Made by a program: the position numbers and the translations under genes. Shown here piece by piece: positions 1 to 8,439 of a DNA stretch of 64,000 nucleotides (position 1 is the stretch's first letter; the number at the start of each line of letters is the position of its first letter). Origin of the DNA: Lentzea alba (lineage in GTDB: Bacteria; Actinomycetota; Actinomycetes; Mycobacteriales; Pseudonocardiaceae); NCBI RefSeq assembly GCF_011067745.1, contig NZ_JAAMPJ010000015.1:92281-156280 (forward strand). The letters run 5' to 3'. Below the pieces are notes generated by a model that did no database searches, was not told the origin of the DNA, and saw only the letters and a list, made by a program, of their open reading frames with translations.

Positions 1-24
1 GTCTGCCCGGGGGCCAAACCCCCC

Positions 25-45
25 GTCGGAGGGGCTCCCCCCGAC
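25..45 (-). terminator. GC-rich hairpin downstream of the small secreted protein gene
   Basis: GTCGGAGGGG and CCCCCCGAC can pair with one bulge, just past the stop of the leftward gene that ends at 95. There is no U-tract, so this is only a possible terminator. Confidence 0.3.
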
Positions 46-94
46 CGCCGGGGGGGCCGGGCGCCACCGCGCCCGCCACCACGGTCGTTTCAGC

Positions 95-484
95 TCAGCA
101 CGCTTCCGTCGAGCCGTTGTCGCTGAGGTACGCGTCTGCGAACCAGCCCTGTTTCTGCGTGCCCGCGATACGTCCCCAGGTCCACGCGCGGAGACCGCCC
201 GCCTCGTCGCCGTACGTGAAGCAGTGGTAATAGATCAGCGTGTTCTTGCCGGCCAGGCCCAACGCGGCGCAGTGGGTGTGCGGGCCGACCCGGTAGCGCA
301 GATCCGTGGTCGTCCTGCCCTCGCCGCTGTCCTTGTTCGAGTGCGAGTGGCTGCAGTCCATGGTCTGGACGGGTTCGTTCGGCGCGCCCTCGGAAGTGGC
401 CGCGGCCACCCCACTTGCGCTCAACAGAGCCGCCGCGACGACCCCGGACATCGTCAGCATGGCCTTCCGGCGCGAATTCCTCAT
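95..484 (-). CDS. Small secreted protein of unknown function
   Basis: The product is 129 residues. Residues 1-29 form a classical signal peptide: basic MRNSRRK, a hydrophobic stretch, then an AAA-like cleavage site. The mature part is about 100 residues with four cysteines (in MDCSHSH, HTHCAAL, YYHCF and the C-terminal EAC), so two disulfides are possible. A purine-rich GGGGGA precedes the ATG at 484. The protein is probably exported and folded outside the cell. I recognise no family, and the gene has no operon partner inside the window. Confidence 0.7.
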   Translation of the reverse strand: MRNSRRKAMLTMSGVVAAALLSASGVAAATSEGAPNEPVQTMDCSHSHSNKDSGEGRTTTDLRYRVGPHTHCAALGLAGKNTLIYYHCFTYGDEAGGLRAWTWGRIAGTQKQGWFADAYLSDNGSTEAC

Positions 485-674
485 GGTTCCCCCTCAATCG
501 CTCGTGATTGTCACCGGCCCGAGAAGGATGCGATGCGGCGCTTGCCTGGCGGTTTCCCCCTGCTTGCCGCAGGCCTGACCGCGGGCGCCCGCCCAGTGCG
601 TGGTGTGCTCAGCAATCCGCACAGCAGCTGAGGCAGGCGCCGCACCAGCGCGGCGTCACCGCCACCATCCAGGA

Positions 675-978
675 GCGCCTGCGGGACTTTCCGAGGTGGA
701 CAAGGGCAAGACGTCCGGCCCGGTCGTCCTGGAGGACGGCAGCGTGCTCGCCGGGGCCGTGGCCGGCAACCCGCGGATGGGCGGACAAGTGTGGTGAGCG
801 AGGTGCTGGGCAACCTGATCACCAACGACTTCCTCAAGCTCCTGGATGGCCGGAACCGGCAGATCGTCGTGCTGCTGAACAGCGGCGTCACCAGCAAGAC
901 CGAGATCGCCGACGTCCTCGGGTATGCCAACCACAGCGCCGTGTCGAAGCGCCTGGTGCAGATCTGTCGGGCCGCCGA
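675..978 (+). pseudogene. Truncated, frameshifted sigma-70-region-4-like DNA-binding protein
   Basis: Two reading frames join into one recognisable protein. One frame, up to 797, reads DKGKTSGPVVLEDGSVLAG. The other, from about 791, contains LLDGRNRQIVVLLNSGVTSK, followed by TEIADVLGYANHSAVSKRL, which looks like the helix-turn-helix of a sigma-70 region 4 protein. A frameshift lies near 790. Homology stops abruptly near 978, where sequence from an oppositely oriented gene begins. It is a broken remnant and no function is likely. Confidence 0.55.
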
Positions 979-1388
979 GGCGTCGGTCCTCGTCCGGCAT
1001 CTCCCTCCAGCGGCGCTGAAAGTGCGCGACCAAGGACACGACGTCCTGCTCAGCGTTGAAGTACTGGTTTGCCACCATGTGCGCGGTCAGCATGGATGCG
1101 TGTGCGATCGGCTCCCCGTCGAGGCGGACACCAAGGTCCGGCGCCGTCTCGTCGGGATCTTCGTTGCCGTACAGGTGCTCGTTGAGAACAAGCATCATCC
1201 ATGCCAACGACTCCGCAGCGGGCAGCGTTTCGTCGGAGGCGACGTAGCAGTGGCGCAGCGCGTACTCGATCAATTTCAGCACGTTGTGCTCGGTGACGAC
1301 GTAGCTGCCCTTGTCGATCTGAGCCAACACCTGCCCGAGCACAGGTGGTGTGAAGGGCTCTTTCGCGAAGTCGCGATCGACGACTTGA
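979..1388 (-). pseudogene. Truncated gene of unknown function
   Basis: An open leftward frame of about 136 codons has convincing coding character (IDKGSYVVTEHNVLKLIEYA, LAWMMLVLNEHLYGNEDPDE). It has no clear start and no natural end. On its 5' side it abuts an IS630 scar. On its 3' side it breaks off at about 979 against the sigma-like fragment. I infer an internal piece of a gene cut by transposition and deletion. The family is not recognised. Confidence 0.5.
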
Positions 1389-1390
1389 CG

Positions 1391-1500
1391 CTCAGTACCG
1401 CGTAGCGGATGTGGCGAGTCTGGAAGTAGCTGCGGACGATGTGCGGTTGGCGTTGGCGGCGACGTAGGAAGCGGCGGTCCGGTGGTGCGCGGTCATGCGC
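1391..1500 (-). mobile_element. 3' remnant of an IS630-family transposase
   Basis: Read leftward, this encodes RRFLRRRQRQPHIVRSYFQT followed by RHIRYAVL. That is nearly identical to the last residues of the IS630 transposase that ends at 4723. Only the last 30 or so codons remain and the stop is lost. It is a scar of a second copy of the same element. Confidence 0.75.
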
Positions 1501-1567
1501 TCGTTCTCGCCGGTCGTGCCTGGGTGGGGTCCCAGCCGCTGACCGCGCCACGGAAGTCGGTCCGGTC

Positions 1568-1598
1568 GGCGGCGACCGCGGAGTTCGCGGTCGCCGCC
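1568..1598 (-). terminator. Strong hairpin terminator of the GH27 gene
   Basis: GGCGGCGACCGCG (1568-1580) and CGCGGTCGCCGCC (1586-1598) form a perfect 13-bp stem with a 5-base loop, 7 bases past the stop of the leftward alpha-galactosidase gene. U-less stem-loops of this kind are common terminator candidates in actinomycetes. Confidence 0.6.
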
Positions 1599-1604
1599 TG
1601 GGGA

Positions 1605-3263
1605 TCAGGTGCGGGTCCACCTCTGGTTGGTGCCGCCGTGGCAGTCCCAGATGATGACCTTCGTCCCGTTGGCGGTGGCGCCGCCGTTGACGTCCAGGCA
1701 CTTGCCCGACGCCACCGCCGTCACGCTGCCGTCGGAGTTGACGCGGAACTGCTGGTTGCCCTGGCCATTGCAGTCCCACAACGTCACGGCGGTGCCGTTG
1801 GCCGTGCCCTGGTTGTAGGCGTCCAGGCACTTCGCGTCGTCGTAGGCGCGCAGCTCACCGGCCGCGGTCGTGGTGAAGCGCTGGTTGGTCTGGCTGTTGC
1901 AGTCCCAGATCTGGGCCAGGGCGCCGTTGGTCGGCGTGCTGCCGGGGATGTCCAGGCAGCGGCTGGAGCTCTGGCTCACCAAGGAGAACGACGTGGGCGC
2001 GGGGCCCCCGCCACCGATGACGACGTACACCGCGGTGCCGTGCGCCGGGACGCTGGCCGAGATGGCGCCGGACGTGGTGGTCGTGCCGTTGGTCCAGGCG
2101 TCGCGCAGCGTGAACGAGCTCCCCGACAGGCCGATCGCGCTCGCCGTGGTCGAGACGGTGGTCGTGCCGCCGCCCTGGTTGAACAGGGCGACCGCGACGT
2201 TGCCGTTGGCCAGCCGCTTGGCCAGGACGCGCCGGGTGCCGTCGTTGGAGACCTGCCTGGCCTGCAGGCCGAGGCTGTCCTGGTTGATGGCGATGAGGTT
2301 CGCGTTCTTCAGGATGGTCGACGTGGCGGCGTCCATGTTGCGCAGGTCGTTGCCCGCGATGAGGGGCGAGGCCATGACGGCCCACAGGGCGAAGTGGCTG
2401 CGCATCTCGGTGTCGTTCATGCCGCCGCGCCCGACTTCCATCATGTCCGGGTCGTTGAACCCGCCTGGCTGGGCGTAGGACGCCAGGGGCACGGTGACGT
2501 TGACGATGTTCTGGATGCCCATCGGGTAGCCGTTGGTCTGCCCGGTGTCCCACTTGTTGGTGATGTCCTCGGTGGTGCGCCACATGTTCGCCACGTCGCC
2601 CCAGTTGCGCCGGGGCCCGGTCTTGTCGTGGATGCTGTTGGAATTGATGCTGTAGACGATCGGGCGGCCGGTGGCGCCCAGCGCGTCGCGCATCTTGGCG
2701 AACGTGCGCACCTGGTCGTCGATCGTGCCGCTGGGCGAGCACCAGTCGTACTTGAGGAAGTCCACGCCCCAGGCCGCGAACTGGCGGGCGTCCTGCTCCT
2801 CGTGGCCCAGCGCCCCGGTCGAACCGGGGTAGGAGTTGAAGTACTGGGCGCACGTCTCGGCCAACGGCGCCTGGTAGATCCCGAACTTGAGGCCCTTGCC
2901 GTGGATGTAGTCGCCGAGCGCCTTCATGCCGCTGGGAAACCGGCTCGGGTCGCCTTGGAGGTTGCCCGCCGAGTCCCGGTTCGGGTTCATCCAGCAGTCG
3001 TCCACCACGACGTACTCGTAGCCCGCGTCACGCATGCCGGAGTTGACCATCGCATCGGCCATCTGCCTGATCAACGCCTCGTTGATGTTGCAGCCGAACG
3101 TGTTCCACGAGTTCCACCCCATCGGTGGCGTGCGTGCCACACCGTTCTCCAACGCCTCCGCGGACGACGTATGCAGTACCGCCGTCATCGCGGACAGCAG
3201 CAGCACGCCTGCCGCTAACAGCGTTGCCGCCCTGCGAGGACGGGGAAGTCGTGTTGCTGTCAC
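1605..3263 (-). CDS. Secreted GH27 alpha-galactosidase with C-terminal ricin-type CBM13
   Basis: The 552-residue product hydrolyses terminal alpha-galactosyl residues, for example in galactomannan or raffinose-type sugars, outside the cell. A signal peptide covers about residues 1-33. The GH27 barrel starts with the family signature TPPMGWNSWNTFGCNINE and has the disulfide cysteines and the nucleophile Asp in FLKYDWCSP (about residue 173). A beta-sandwich follows, then a three-repeat ricin B lectin domain over the last 130 residues (CLDIPGSTPTNG, KCLDAYNQG, KCLDVNGGAT, each with a QxF/W motif). I chose the GTG at 3263 because AGGAG lies about 10 bases upstream and the signal peptide begins there. 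An upstream palindrome at 3585 suggests sugar repression. Confidence 0.93.
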   Translation of the reverse strand: MTATRLPRPRRAATLLAAGVLLLSAMTAVLHTSSAEALENGVARTPPMGWNSWNTFGCNINEALIRQMADAMVNSGMRDAGYEYVVVDDCWMNPNRDSAGNLQGDPSRFPSGMKALGDYIHGKGLKFGIYQAPLAETCAQYFNSYPGSTGALGHEEQDARQFAAWGVDFLKYDWCSPSGTIDDQVRTFAKMRDALGATGRPIVYSINSNSIHDKTGPRRNWGDVANMWRTTEDITNKWDTGQTNGYPMGIQNIVNVTVPLASYAQPGGFNDPDMMEVGRGGMNDTEMRSHFALWAVMASPLIAGNDLRNMDAATSTILKNANLIAINQDSLGLQARQVSNDGTRRVLAKRLANGNVAVALFNQGGGTTTVSTTASAIGLSGSSFTLRDAWTNGTTTTSGAISASVPAHGTAVYVVIGGGGPAPTSFSLVSQSSSRCLDIPGSTPTNGALAQIWDCNSQTNQRFTTTAAGELRAYDDAKCLDAYNQGTANGTAVTLWDCNGQGNQQFRVNSDGSVTAVASGKCLDVNGGATANGTKVIIWDCHGGTNQRWTRT

Positions 3264-3584
3264 CCTGATCTCACTCCTCGGTGCGTACGGCTTTCCGGCT
3301 GCCATCCGTGCTGCCGCACGGCCGGGCACAGCGCTGCCCGTTGCTCCGGAATTCCGGGTTCGACAAATCCGCCGGCGGGCTGTGACGCGGCGGCTTCCGT
3401 CAGCGGCGCAGGCTTCGACGGAGACAGTGTCGCACCCATTGTTCACGCTCACAAGAGCGTCTCCATAAGAAGGTATGAACCACCGTTCGGGAGCCCTCGT
3501 TTAGGCTTTATCACTGCTTCTACCTGCGGTTATGGGGTTCCTTTCCAGCTGTTCGACGATGGTTCGATGCCAGATAAACCTTCT

Positions 3585-3594
3585 TTAGCGCTAA
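3585..3594. promoter_or_regulatory. Palindrome TTAGCGCTAA, candidate LacI-type operator
   Basis: TTAGCGCTAA, with a further TTT/ACA flank, is a perfect 10-bp palindrome about 320 bases upstream of the alpha-galactosidase start. It resembles the TGTTAGCGCTAACA operators of actinomycete sugar regulators. The IS630 element starts about 65 bases further upstream. Confidence 0.4.
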
Positions 3595-3657
3595 CATTTA
3601 GCACGGGAAGAAGCGTTGACTGCCAGGCCTCTGCACGATTACATCGGCTCGTATTTT

Positions 3658-4745
3658 TGAGTCGAAAGTGATCATCTTCCGACAAGTTGATCACTTGTGA
3701 TCGAGGTCGAGGGTGCGCACCGGTTATCGCCTGCGGAGCGTGAGGTGCTGCGGTTGCGGGTGGTGGCCGCGTTGGAGTCCGGTCGGGTCGAGGGCTATCG
3801 GCGGGCCGCCGAAGTGTTCGGAGTCTCCGAACGGTCGGTGGGCACCTGGTGGCGGGGCCTACCGGCGGGACGGTCGCGACGGCCTGGCGACCCGCAAGGG
3901 GCGTCCCGGCCCTGCCGAACTGATCAGCGCGGAGGACCGGGGCACGTTGTTCGCGGCGATGGCCGACTACACCCCCGGGGAACTGCTGATCGGCGGCCCG
4001 ATGTGGACCCGCCAGGCGGTGGTCGAGCTGATCCGGCTGGTCGGGGTCGCCATGACCGAGCAGGGCGTCGGTTTGTGGCTGCGCCGCCACGGGTTCACCC
4101 TGCAACGCCCGGCCCGATGCGCCTACGAACAGCAGCCCGCCGCGGTGCGCGCGTGGCTGGACGAGCAGTACCCGGCGATCGAGACCAGGGCGAAGGCCGA
4201 GGGCGCCGCGATCGCGTGGGTCGACCAGTGCGGGCTGCGCTCCGACGCAGCACCGCCGGGCCGGTCCTGGGCGCCGAAGGGCCGAACGCCGATCGTGCGG
4301 GTGACCGGCAAACGGCTGCGGGTCAACGTCATGTCCGCCGTCGCCTCACGCGGCGCGCTGTGGTTCACCGTGTTCACCGAACGCTTCACCGCCACCGTGT
4401 TCACCGCGTTCCTCGATCGCGTCGCCCGCCAGGTACACATCATCGCAGACCGGCACCCGGTGCACCGCAGCAAGGCCGTCCGCGCCTGGCTGGAGACCAA
4501 CGCCGACCGGGTCGAATTGCACCTGATGCCCGGCTACAGCCCCGAACTCAACCCCGACGAACTGCTCAACGCCGACCTCAAACGCAACGTCAACGCCTCA
4601 CGAGCCCACACCGTCGACCGCCTCGCCCACCAAACCCGCCGCTTCCTACGTCGCCGCCAATGCCAACCGCACATCGTCCGCAGCTACTTCCAGACTCGCC
4701 ACGTCCGCTACGCCATCATGTAGGCAACCGAACACTTTCGGCTCA
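3658..4745 (+). mobile_element. IS630-family insertion sequence
   Basis: Imperfect terminal inverted repeats bound the element: TGAGTCGAAAGTGATC at 3658 and GAACACTTTCGGCTCA ending at 4745 (14 of 16 positions match as inverted repeats). TA dinucleotides lie just outside both ends, which fits the TA target preference of IS630. One transposase gene fills it. Confidence 0.75.
3697..4723 (+). pseudogene. IS630-family transposase, two frames joined by a +1 shift
   Basis: The N-terminal helix-turn-helix region (LSPAEREVLRLRVVAALESG ... AAEVFGVSERSVGTWWR) is in the frame opening at 3697. The DDE catalytic part (IAWVDQCGLRSD, IIADRHPVHRSKAV, GYSPELNPDELLNADLK) is in the frame ending at 4723. The frames switch at the GGGG in TGGCGGGGCCTAC near 3857. 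Removing one G restores WWRAYRRDGRDGLATRKG. This is either a disabling insertion or a programmed frameshift, which some IS630 members use. Length and motifs are otherwise complete. Confidence 0.8.
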
Positions 4746-4767
4746 ATAGAAGTAGTCGAAAAATGAA

Positions 4768-4803
4768 TTACCCCACGGGATTATGATGAATCCCGTGGGG
4801 TAA
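4768..4803. repeat. 15-bp perfect hairpin repeat, copy 1
   Basis: TTACCCCACGGGATT (4768-4782) pairs exactly with AATCCCGTGGGGTAA (4789-4803) around a 6-base loop. A second copy with the same TTACCCCACGGG stem and a shared downstream TGTCCGAG...TTGAGCT stretch lies at 52877. Both sit next to mobile-element debris. Confidence 0.7.
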
Positions 4804-4967
4804 GAGAATGTCCGAGGGGACTTGAGCTCCCACGCGTAGCAAGCGTGCGCGGTTTGTGTGTTCACGCGCTATTGGATAGCTCGAACCTAGTATAGAGGGC
4901 CAGTCGACACGATTCAATCTTTCGCCGCTAAGTTCTGTCGAATGGGGCCAAGAATTTTCGCGGCGAC

Positions 4968-5215
4968 CTGTTGGACCGCACGCTGATCTGGGATCAGGCC
5001 CATCTGCGGCAAGGGCTGCGTGAGTACGAGCGGCACTACAACGAGCACCGAACCCACCAATCACTCGCTGGCGCGACACCACGAGTACCGCCATGTGTCT
5101 TAACCTGCATGGACGTAGTTTTCGGCACGCACAGAGTACTCGGCGGCTTGATCAGCGAGTACGAACCTGCGGCGGCCTGATACGCAGGTCAGCCCCATCA
5201 GTCAGTGTTTTGGTA
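4968..5215 (+). mobile_element. 3' part of an rve-integrase transposase with element right end
   Basis: About 70 codons ending at 5180 read LDRTLIWDQAHLRQGLREYE, then HYNEHRTHQSLAGATPRVPP, then LGGLISEYEPAAA. This is the typical C-terminus of IS3/IS481-like integrase-core transposases. The catalytic region is missing. About 35 bases after the stop run to ACCCCGCAGG and recur at 52025-52072, so the element end is probably near 5215. Confidence 0.7.
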
Positions 5216-5274
5216 CCCCGCAGGCTGATCTTCATCATGTTCTCGTTTTCGGGACTGCGTTCTACGTTCACTGG

Positions 5275-5800
5275 TCAGATTAGGTCCGCATGCCAGCGCT
5301 GGGTTCGGCTCAGGTGCTGGTATCCGACCCACTCCTGGGCGATGCGGCGTCCCTGGACGAGGAGGTTCGTGGCGGTCTCGAGGTGCTCTTCCGGGAGCCA
5401 GCTGGACAGCTCGGCGGCGCGGTCCTCGCTCACGGCCATGTCGCCGGCTCGCCAGCTCCGCCCGATGGTGAACAGCTCGGCGTAGAGGTGCGTCGCAGGG
5501 CGGACCGGAGGGAGCCCGGTCGCATGTGCGGTGCGCCCGGCTGAGGCGGGGATCCGCAGCCCGGAGGAGTCGACGTCTCCGAAGTAGCGGATCCGGCGGA
5601 TCTCGCGCTGTTCTCGACCACCAGCAACAGGTCGCCGTCGCCGACGCGCTTCAGGTGGTTCTCGTTCAACTCTTCCAGCAGCTGCTTGCTGAACAACGGC
5701 GGGGGGTGTCGCTGTGGCGTGCTGCAGATCGAGCAATCGCTCCTGGTCACCGAACAGCGGACCCTCTTCCAGCTGTCGTGAGCCGGACCACGACGTTCCT
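5275..5800 (-). pseudogene. jetD: Remnant of Wadjet defence protein JetD (DUF2220)
   Basis: Leftward frames contain ERLLDLQHATAT, LFSKQLLEELNENHLKRVGD, DGDLLLVVENSA and, in a further frame, RRIRYFGDVDSSGLRIPASA followed by a C-terminus ending EWVGYQHL...RWHADLI. The VVEN and RYFGDxDxxGLRIP blocks are features of JetD, the topoisomerase-primase-like nuclease subunit of the Wadjet anti-plasmid system. A frameshift lies at a run of six G/C pairs (5701-5706). The region between VVEN and RYFGD is deleted, and the N-terminal half is absent. No jetA, jetB or jetC lies nearby. This is a dead remnant. Confidence 0.65.
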
Positions 5801-6034
5801 CCGCGACGTGTTGGGCCGAGTGACGAGCGACGGCCCGAGGACGGTGTGACCATATTCGGCCACGACGATGCCGATCGCCTGGTCAGCGCGACCAACCACT
5901 GCTCAACATCGGGCCGACACGACCGGATCGGGTAGTTCCACCCCGGCTGGTTGGTTGGTGATGGTCGGGATGGACAAGAATGCGGATTCGAGCAAGGTGT
6001 CTCGAAGCTCCGATTTCAACGGCGAGGATCAAAC

Positions 6035-6871
6035 ATGTCGACTGCGCGGCCCACTGCGATCATCACCGGGGGGACCGGCGGCATGGGGCTGGCAACGGCA
6101 AGGCTCATGGGTCACGACCATCGCATCGTGCTGGCAGACCTCGATCAGACGCGCCTTGATGATGCGGTGCGTGAGCTGGCCACGGCTGGAGTTGACGCGA
6201 TTGGCGTGGTGTGCGACATCACCGACAAGGCATCCGTCGAGCAGCTGTTCCAGTGCGCGGAGTCTGAAGGAAGTCACGTTCGCGCAGTGGTCCACGCCGC
6301 TGGGATCAGTCCGCACATGGGTACGGCCGAACGCATTGCTCGCATCAACGCGACCGGCACCGTCAACATCGCGCGGGCATTCCTCGCACGAGCTGCGGAC
6401 GGTGACGCACTCGTCAACGTGGCATCCACCGCCGGGCACAGCATTCCCAAGATCCTCATCCCGCTCCGTGCTTTCCGCCTTGCCGAGCGACGACCCGACG
6501 ACTTCGAGAAGGCGATCGTCAGTCGCGCGAGGGTCGTCGGCCGAAAGCTGAAACCCGGACTGGCCTACGCGATCAGCAAGAACTTCGTCCACTGGTACAG
6601 CCGGTACCTCGCAGCCGAGTTCGGCGAGCGGGGAGCGCGCGTCGTCTCCGTCTCTCCGGGGAGCTTTGACACCGCGATGGGGCGTTTGGAGGAGAACCAC
6701 GGCGCCGGTGAACTGGTGAAGTCGGCAGCGATCAAGCGATTCGGCAAGCCTGAGGAGGTCGCGGCTGTTCTCGCGTTCTGCGCGAGCGAAGCGCCCGGTT
6801 ATCTGACTGGGGTCGACATCCTGGTCGACGGGGGCACCAAGGCCGGGAAAGAGTTCGCAACGGCTCAGTAA
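6035..6871 (+). CDS. SDR-family NAD(P)-dependent oxidoreductase
   Basis: A 278-residue classical short-chain dehydrogenase. The N-terminal cofactor motif is ITGGTGGMGLA, the acidic residues LADLD suggest NAD preference, the HAAG block follows, and the catalytic YAISK has a preceding serine in NVASTAG. An insertion between that Ser and the Tyr (PLRAFRLAERRPDDFEKAIV) is longer than usual, as in steroid and terpene-alcohol dehydrogenases. I chose the ATG at 6035 because CGAGGATC precedes it. The earlier in-frame start lacks a ribosome site. It points away from the aromatic cluster and may supply a dehydrogenase step, but no substrate can be inferred. Confidence 0.85.
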   Translation: MSTARPTAIITGGTGGMGLATARLMGHDHRIVLADLDQTRLDDAVRELATAGVDAIGVVCDITDKASVEQLFQCAESEGSHVRAVVHAAGISPHMGTAERIARINATGTVNIARAFLARAADGDALVNVASTAGHSIPKILIPLRAFRLAERRPDDFEKAIVSRARVVGRKLKPGLAYAISKNFVHWYSRYLAAEFGERGARVVSVSPGSFDTAMGRLEENHGAGELVKSAAIKRFGKPEEVAAVLAFCASEAPGYLTGVDILVDGGTKAGKEFATAQ

Positions 6872-6957
6872 GCCGCCCAGACTCGGACCCGGTGCTGTGG
6901 ATCGAGGATGATGATTACCCCCTCGGCGCGAACTCCGTCGTGTCGTCGACGAAGCCG

Positions 6958-7094
6958 GAGTCGCGTGCGGACGGCGGTTGGACCGGAGGCAATAAGCGCA
7001 CCTGCGAGACATGCGGCCCGTTCGGCAGGCGCACAGTGGTGTTGCCCGGTTCGCGCAGTGTCTCGGGACCTGCCTGGATCAGGTCCACAGCCAC
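6958..7094 (-). pseudogene. Fragment of an FAH-family gene (third copy of the 5' region)
   Basis: Leftward it reads VDLIQAGPETLREPGNTTVR then NGPHVSQVRLLPPVQPPSAR. The complete FAH 5' region at 9008-9135 reads DLIQAGPEALREAGNATLRV and GPHVSQVRLLPPLQPPS. Nothing else of the gene remains. It is a diverged leftover of duplication, downstream of the monooxygenase that ends at 7180. Confidence 0.7.
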
Positions 7095-7179
7095 GTCGGC
7101 CAAGCCTGGGTGGGCAACGCCGCCCGAAATCTCGAGGTCGACGTTTAAGGTGGGAACACAAAGGTGCACTTGTGTTTCT

Positions 7180-8421
7180 TCAACTTCCTGAAGCTCGGAG
7201 CGTCGTGAAGCGCTCTTCGGCCCGGTCGATCTCGCCGAGCTGAGTGAGGATCGAGCTGGGGGTCGAGTCGCCGACCACCTTCTGCATCAGCCGGGTGTGG
7301 TCCAGGATCGCGTCCCGGATGGGTCGCAGCGCGCGCGGCGCGTGATGGAAGACCTGCCCGAGGACGTAGGCCTGCTGGGACTGCCGGGCGGTGTGCGGCT
7401 TGCGGGGGGCCTCGAAGGCGTCGAGTGCCTCGCGGACGGCCTGGTAGTCCGTCAGGTCGATCCCGCCCAAGCGGCGGCCGATGAAGTATCCGTCCTCGAT
7501 GGCCATACCGGCGCCGTACGCGGCGTACGGGGATGTGGGATGCGCGGCGTCGCCGACGAGGGTCGCGCGGCCCTTGGACCACTGGCCCAGTGGCTTGCGG
7601 TCGCGGATCGCCCAGCGCTGGACGTGCGCGGGGTCGGTCGCGGCGATCAGCTGGGGAAGCGGACGGGCGAAGGCCTGGCCGAGGGTGGTCGCGATCGAGT
7701 GCGGGTCCCCGGTGAATTCCTGGCTCGTGTCGAACGCCTCGAGCACCCACCACTGGTGGCCGTCACGTCCCTTGTCGCGGATGGCTGTCCAGCTGCCCTG
7801 GACGGTGCGGCTGTGGGAAAGGACGCACATGCCGGGCTCGGCTTCGATGCTCTTGTCGAAGGTGTAGCCGCCGATGACGTGCAGGTTGTGCTCGCGCTTG
7901 GGGCTGTCACCCCACAGCGTGCGGCGGACCAGGGAATCGATGCCGTCGGCGCCGATCACGACGTCCGTCTCGTGGATCCGTCCGTCCGCGAAGTGCAGCC
8001 GAACACCGCTCTCGTCCTGCTCGACGCGTTCCACCGTGTGGTTGACCCGCAGGACTCCCTCAGGCAGCGCGTCGAGCAGCCGCTCGTACAGTTCGGGCCG
8101 CAGCAGGCCGATGAAGCCGCCGCCGTAGTCGCGGACGACGTCCTCCGGGATGGCCGCGCTGACCCTGCGGCGGCCGCTGGCGTTGCGGAACTCGGCCTTG
8201 CAGGGTGCGCCCAGGTCTTCGATGTTCACCCCGAGCAGCCCGAGTGCCTTGATGGGGGCCGGCCACAGGTTGAGGATGGTGCCGGCCGGTCGGGCCTGTG
8301 GGTAGCGCTCGAACAGCACGACGTCGTGGCCGGCCTGGTGGACGGAGAGTGCGGCGGCCAGACCACCAGGGCCGGCGCCGATGACGGCGACGCGGCCACG
8401 CTTGCCGGGGGACTTCGTCAT
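7180..8421 (-). CDS. FAD-dependent aromatic monooxygenase (PHBH fold)
   Basis: A 413-residue flavoprotein hydroxylase that inserts oxygen into an aromatic acid or phenol using NAD(P)H. The N-terminal Rossmann motif is VAVIGAGPGGLAAALSVHQAG, the middle DG motif is DVVIGADGIDSLVRR, and the C-terminal FAD motif is ATLVGDAAHPTSPYAAYGAG, in the order expected for the salicylate/hydroxybenzoate hydroxylase family. The ATG at 8421 has GAGGAA upstream. It lies just downstream of a broken FAH gene and is the last gene of the leftward cluster. A second, unrelated-sequence monooxygenase sits at 14733, so the cluster may act on two ring positions or two substrates. Confidence 0.88.
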   Translation of the reverse strand: MTKSPGKRGRVAVIGAGPGGLAAALSVHQAGHDVVLFERYPQARPAGTILNLWPAPIKALGLLGVNIEDLGAPCKAEFRNASGRRRVSAAIPEDVVRDYGGGFIGLLRPELYERLLDALPEGVLRVNHTVERVEQDESGVRLHFADGRIHETDVVIGADGIDSLVRRTLWGDSPKREHNLHVIGGYTFDKSIEAEPGMCVLSHSRTVQGSWTAIRDKGRDGHQWWVLEAFDTSQEFTGDPHSIATTLGQAFARPLPQLIAATDPAHVQRWAIRDRKPLGQWSKGRATLVGDAAHPTSPYAAYGAGMAIEDGYFIGRRLGGIDLTDYQAVREALDAFEAPRKPHTARQSQQAYVLGQVFHHAPRALRPIRDAILDHTRLMQKVVGDSTPSSILTQLGEIDRAEERFTTLRASGS

Positions 8422-8439
8422 GGCGCGTTCCTCGATCCT

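Noticed and set aside
1482-3218. Long rightward frame of 578 codons
   Set aside because: It is antisense to the GH27 gene. Its translation is a low-complexity Val/Ala/Gly/Arg run with no motif, as expected from high-GC third positions.
5275-5800. An active Wadjet defence locus
   Set aside because: Only frameshifted jetD pieces exist, and no jetA, jetB or jetC is in the window.
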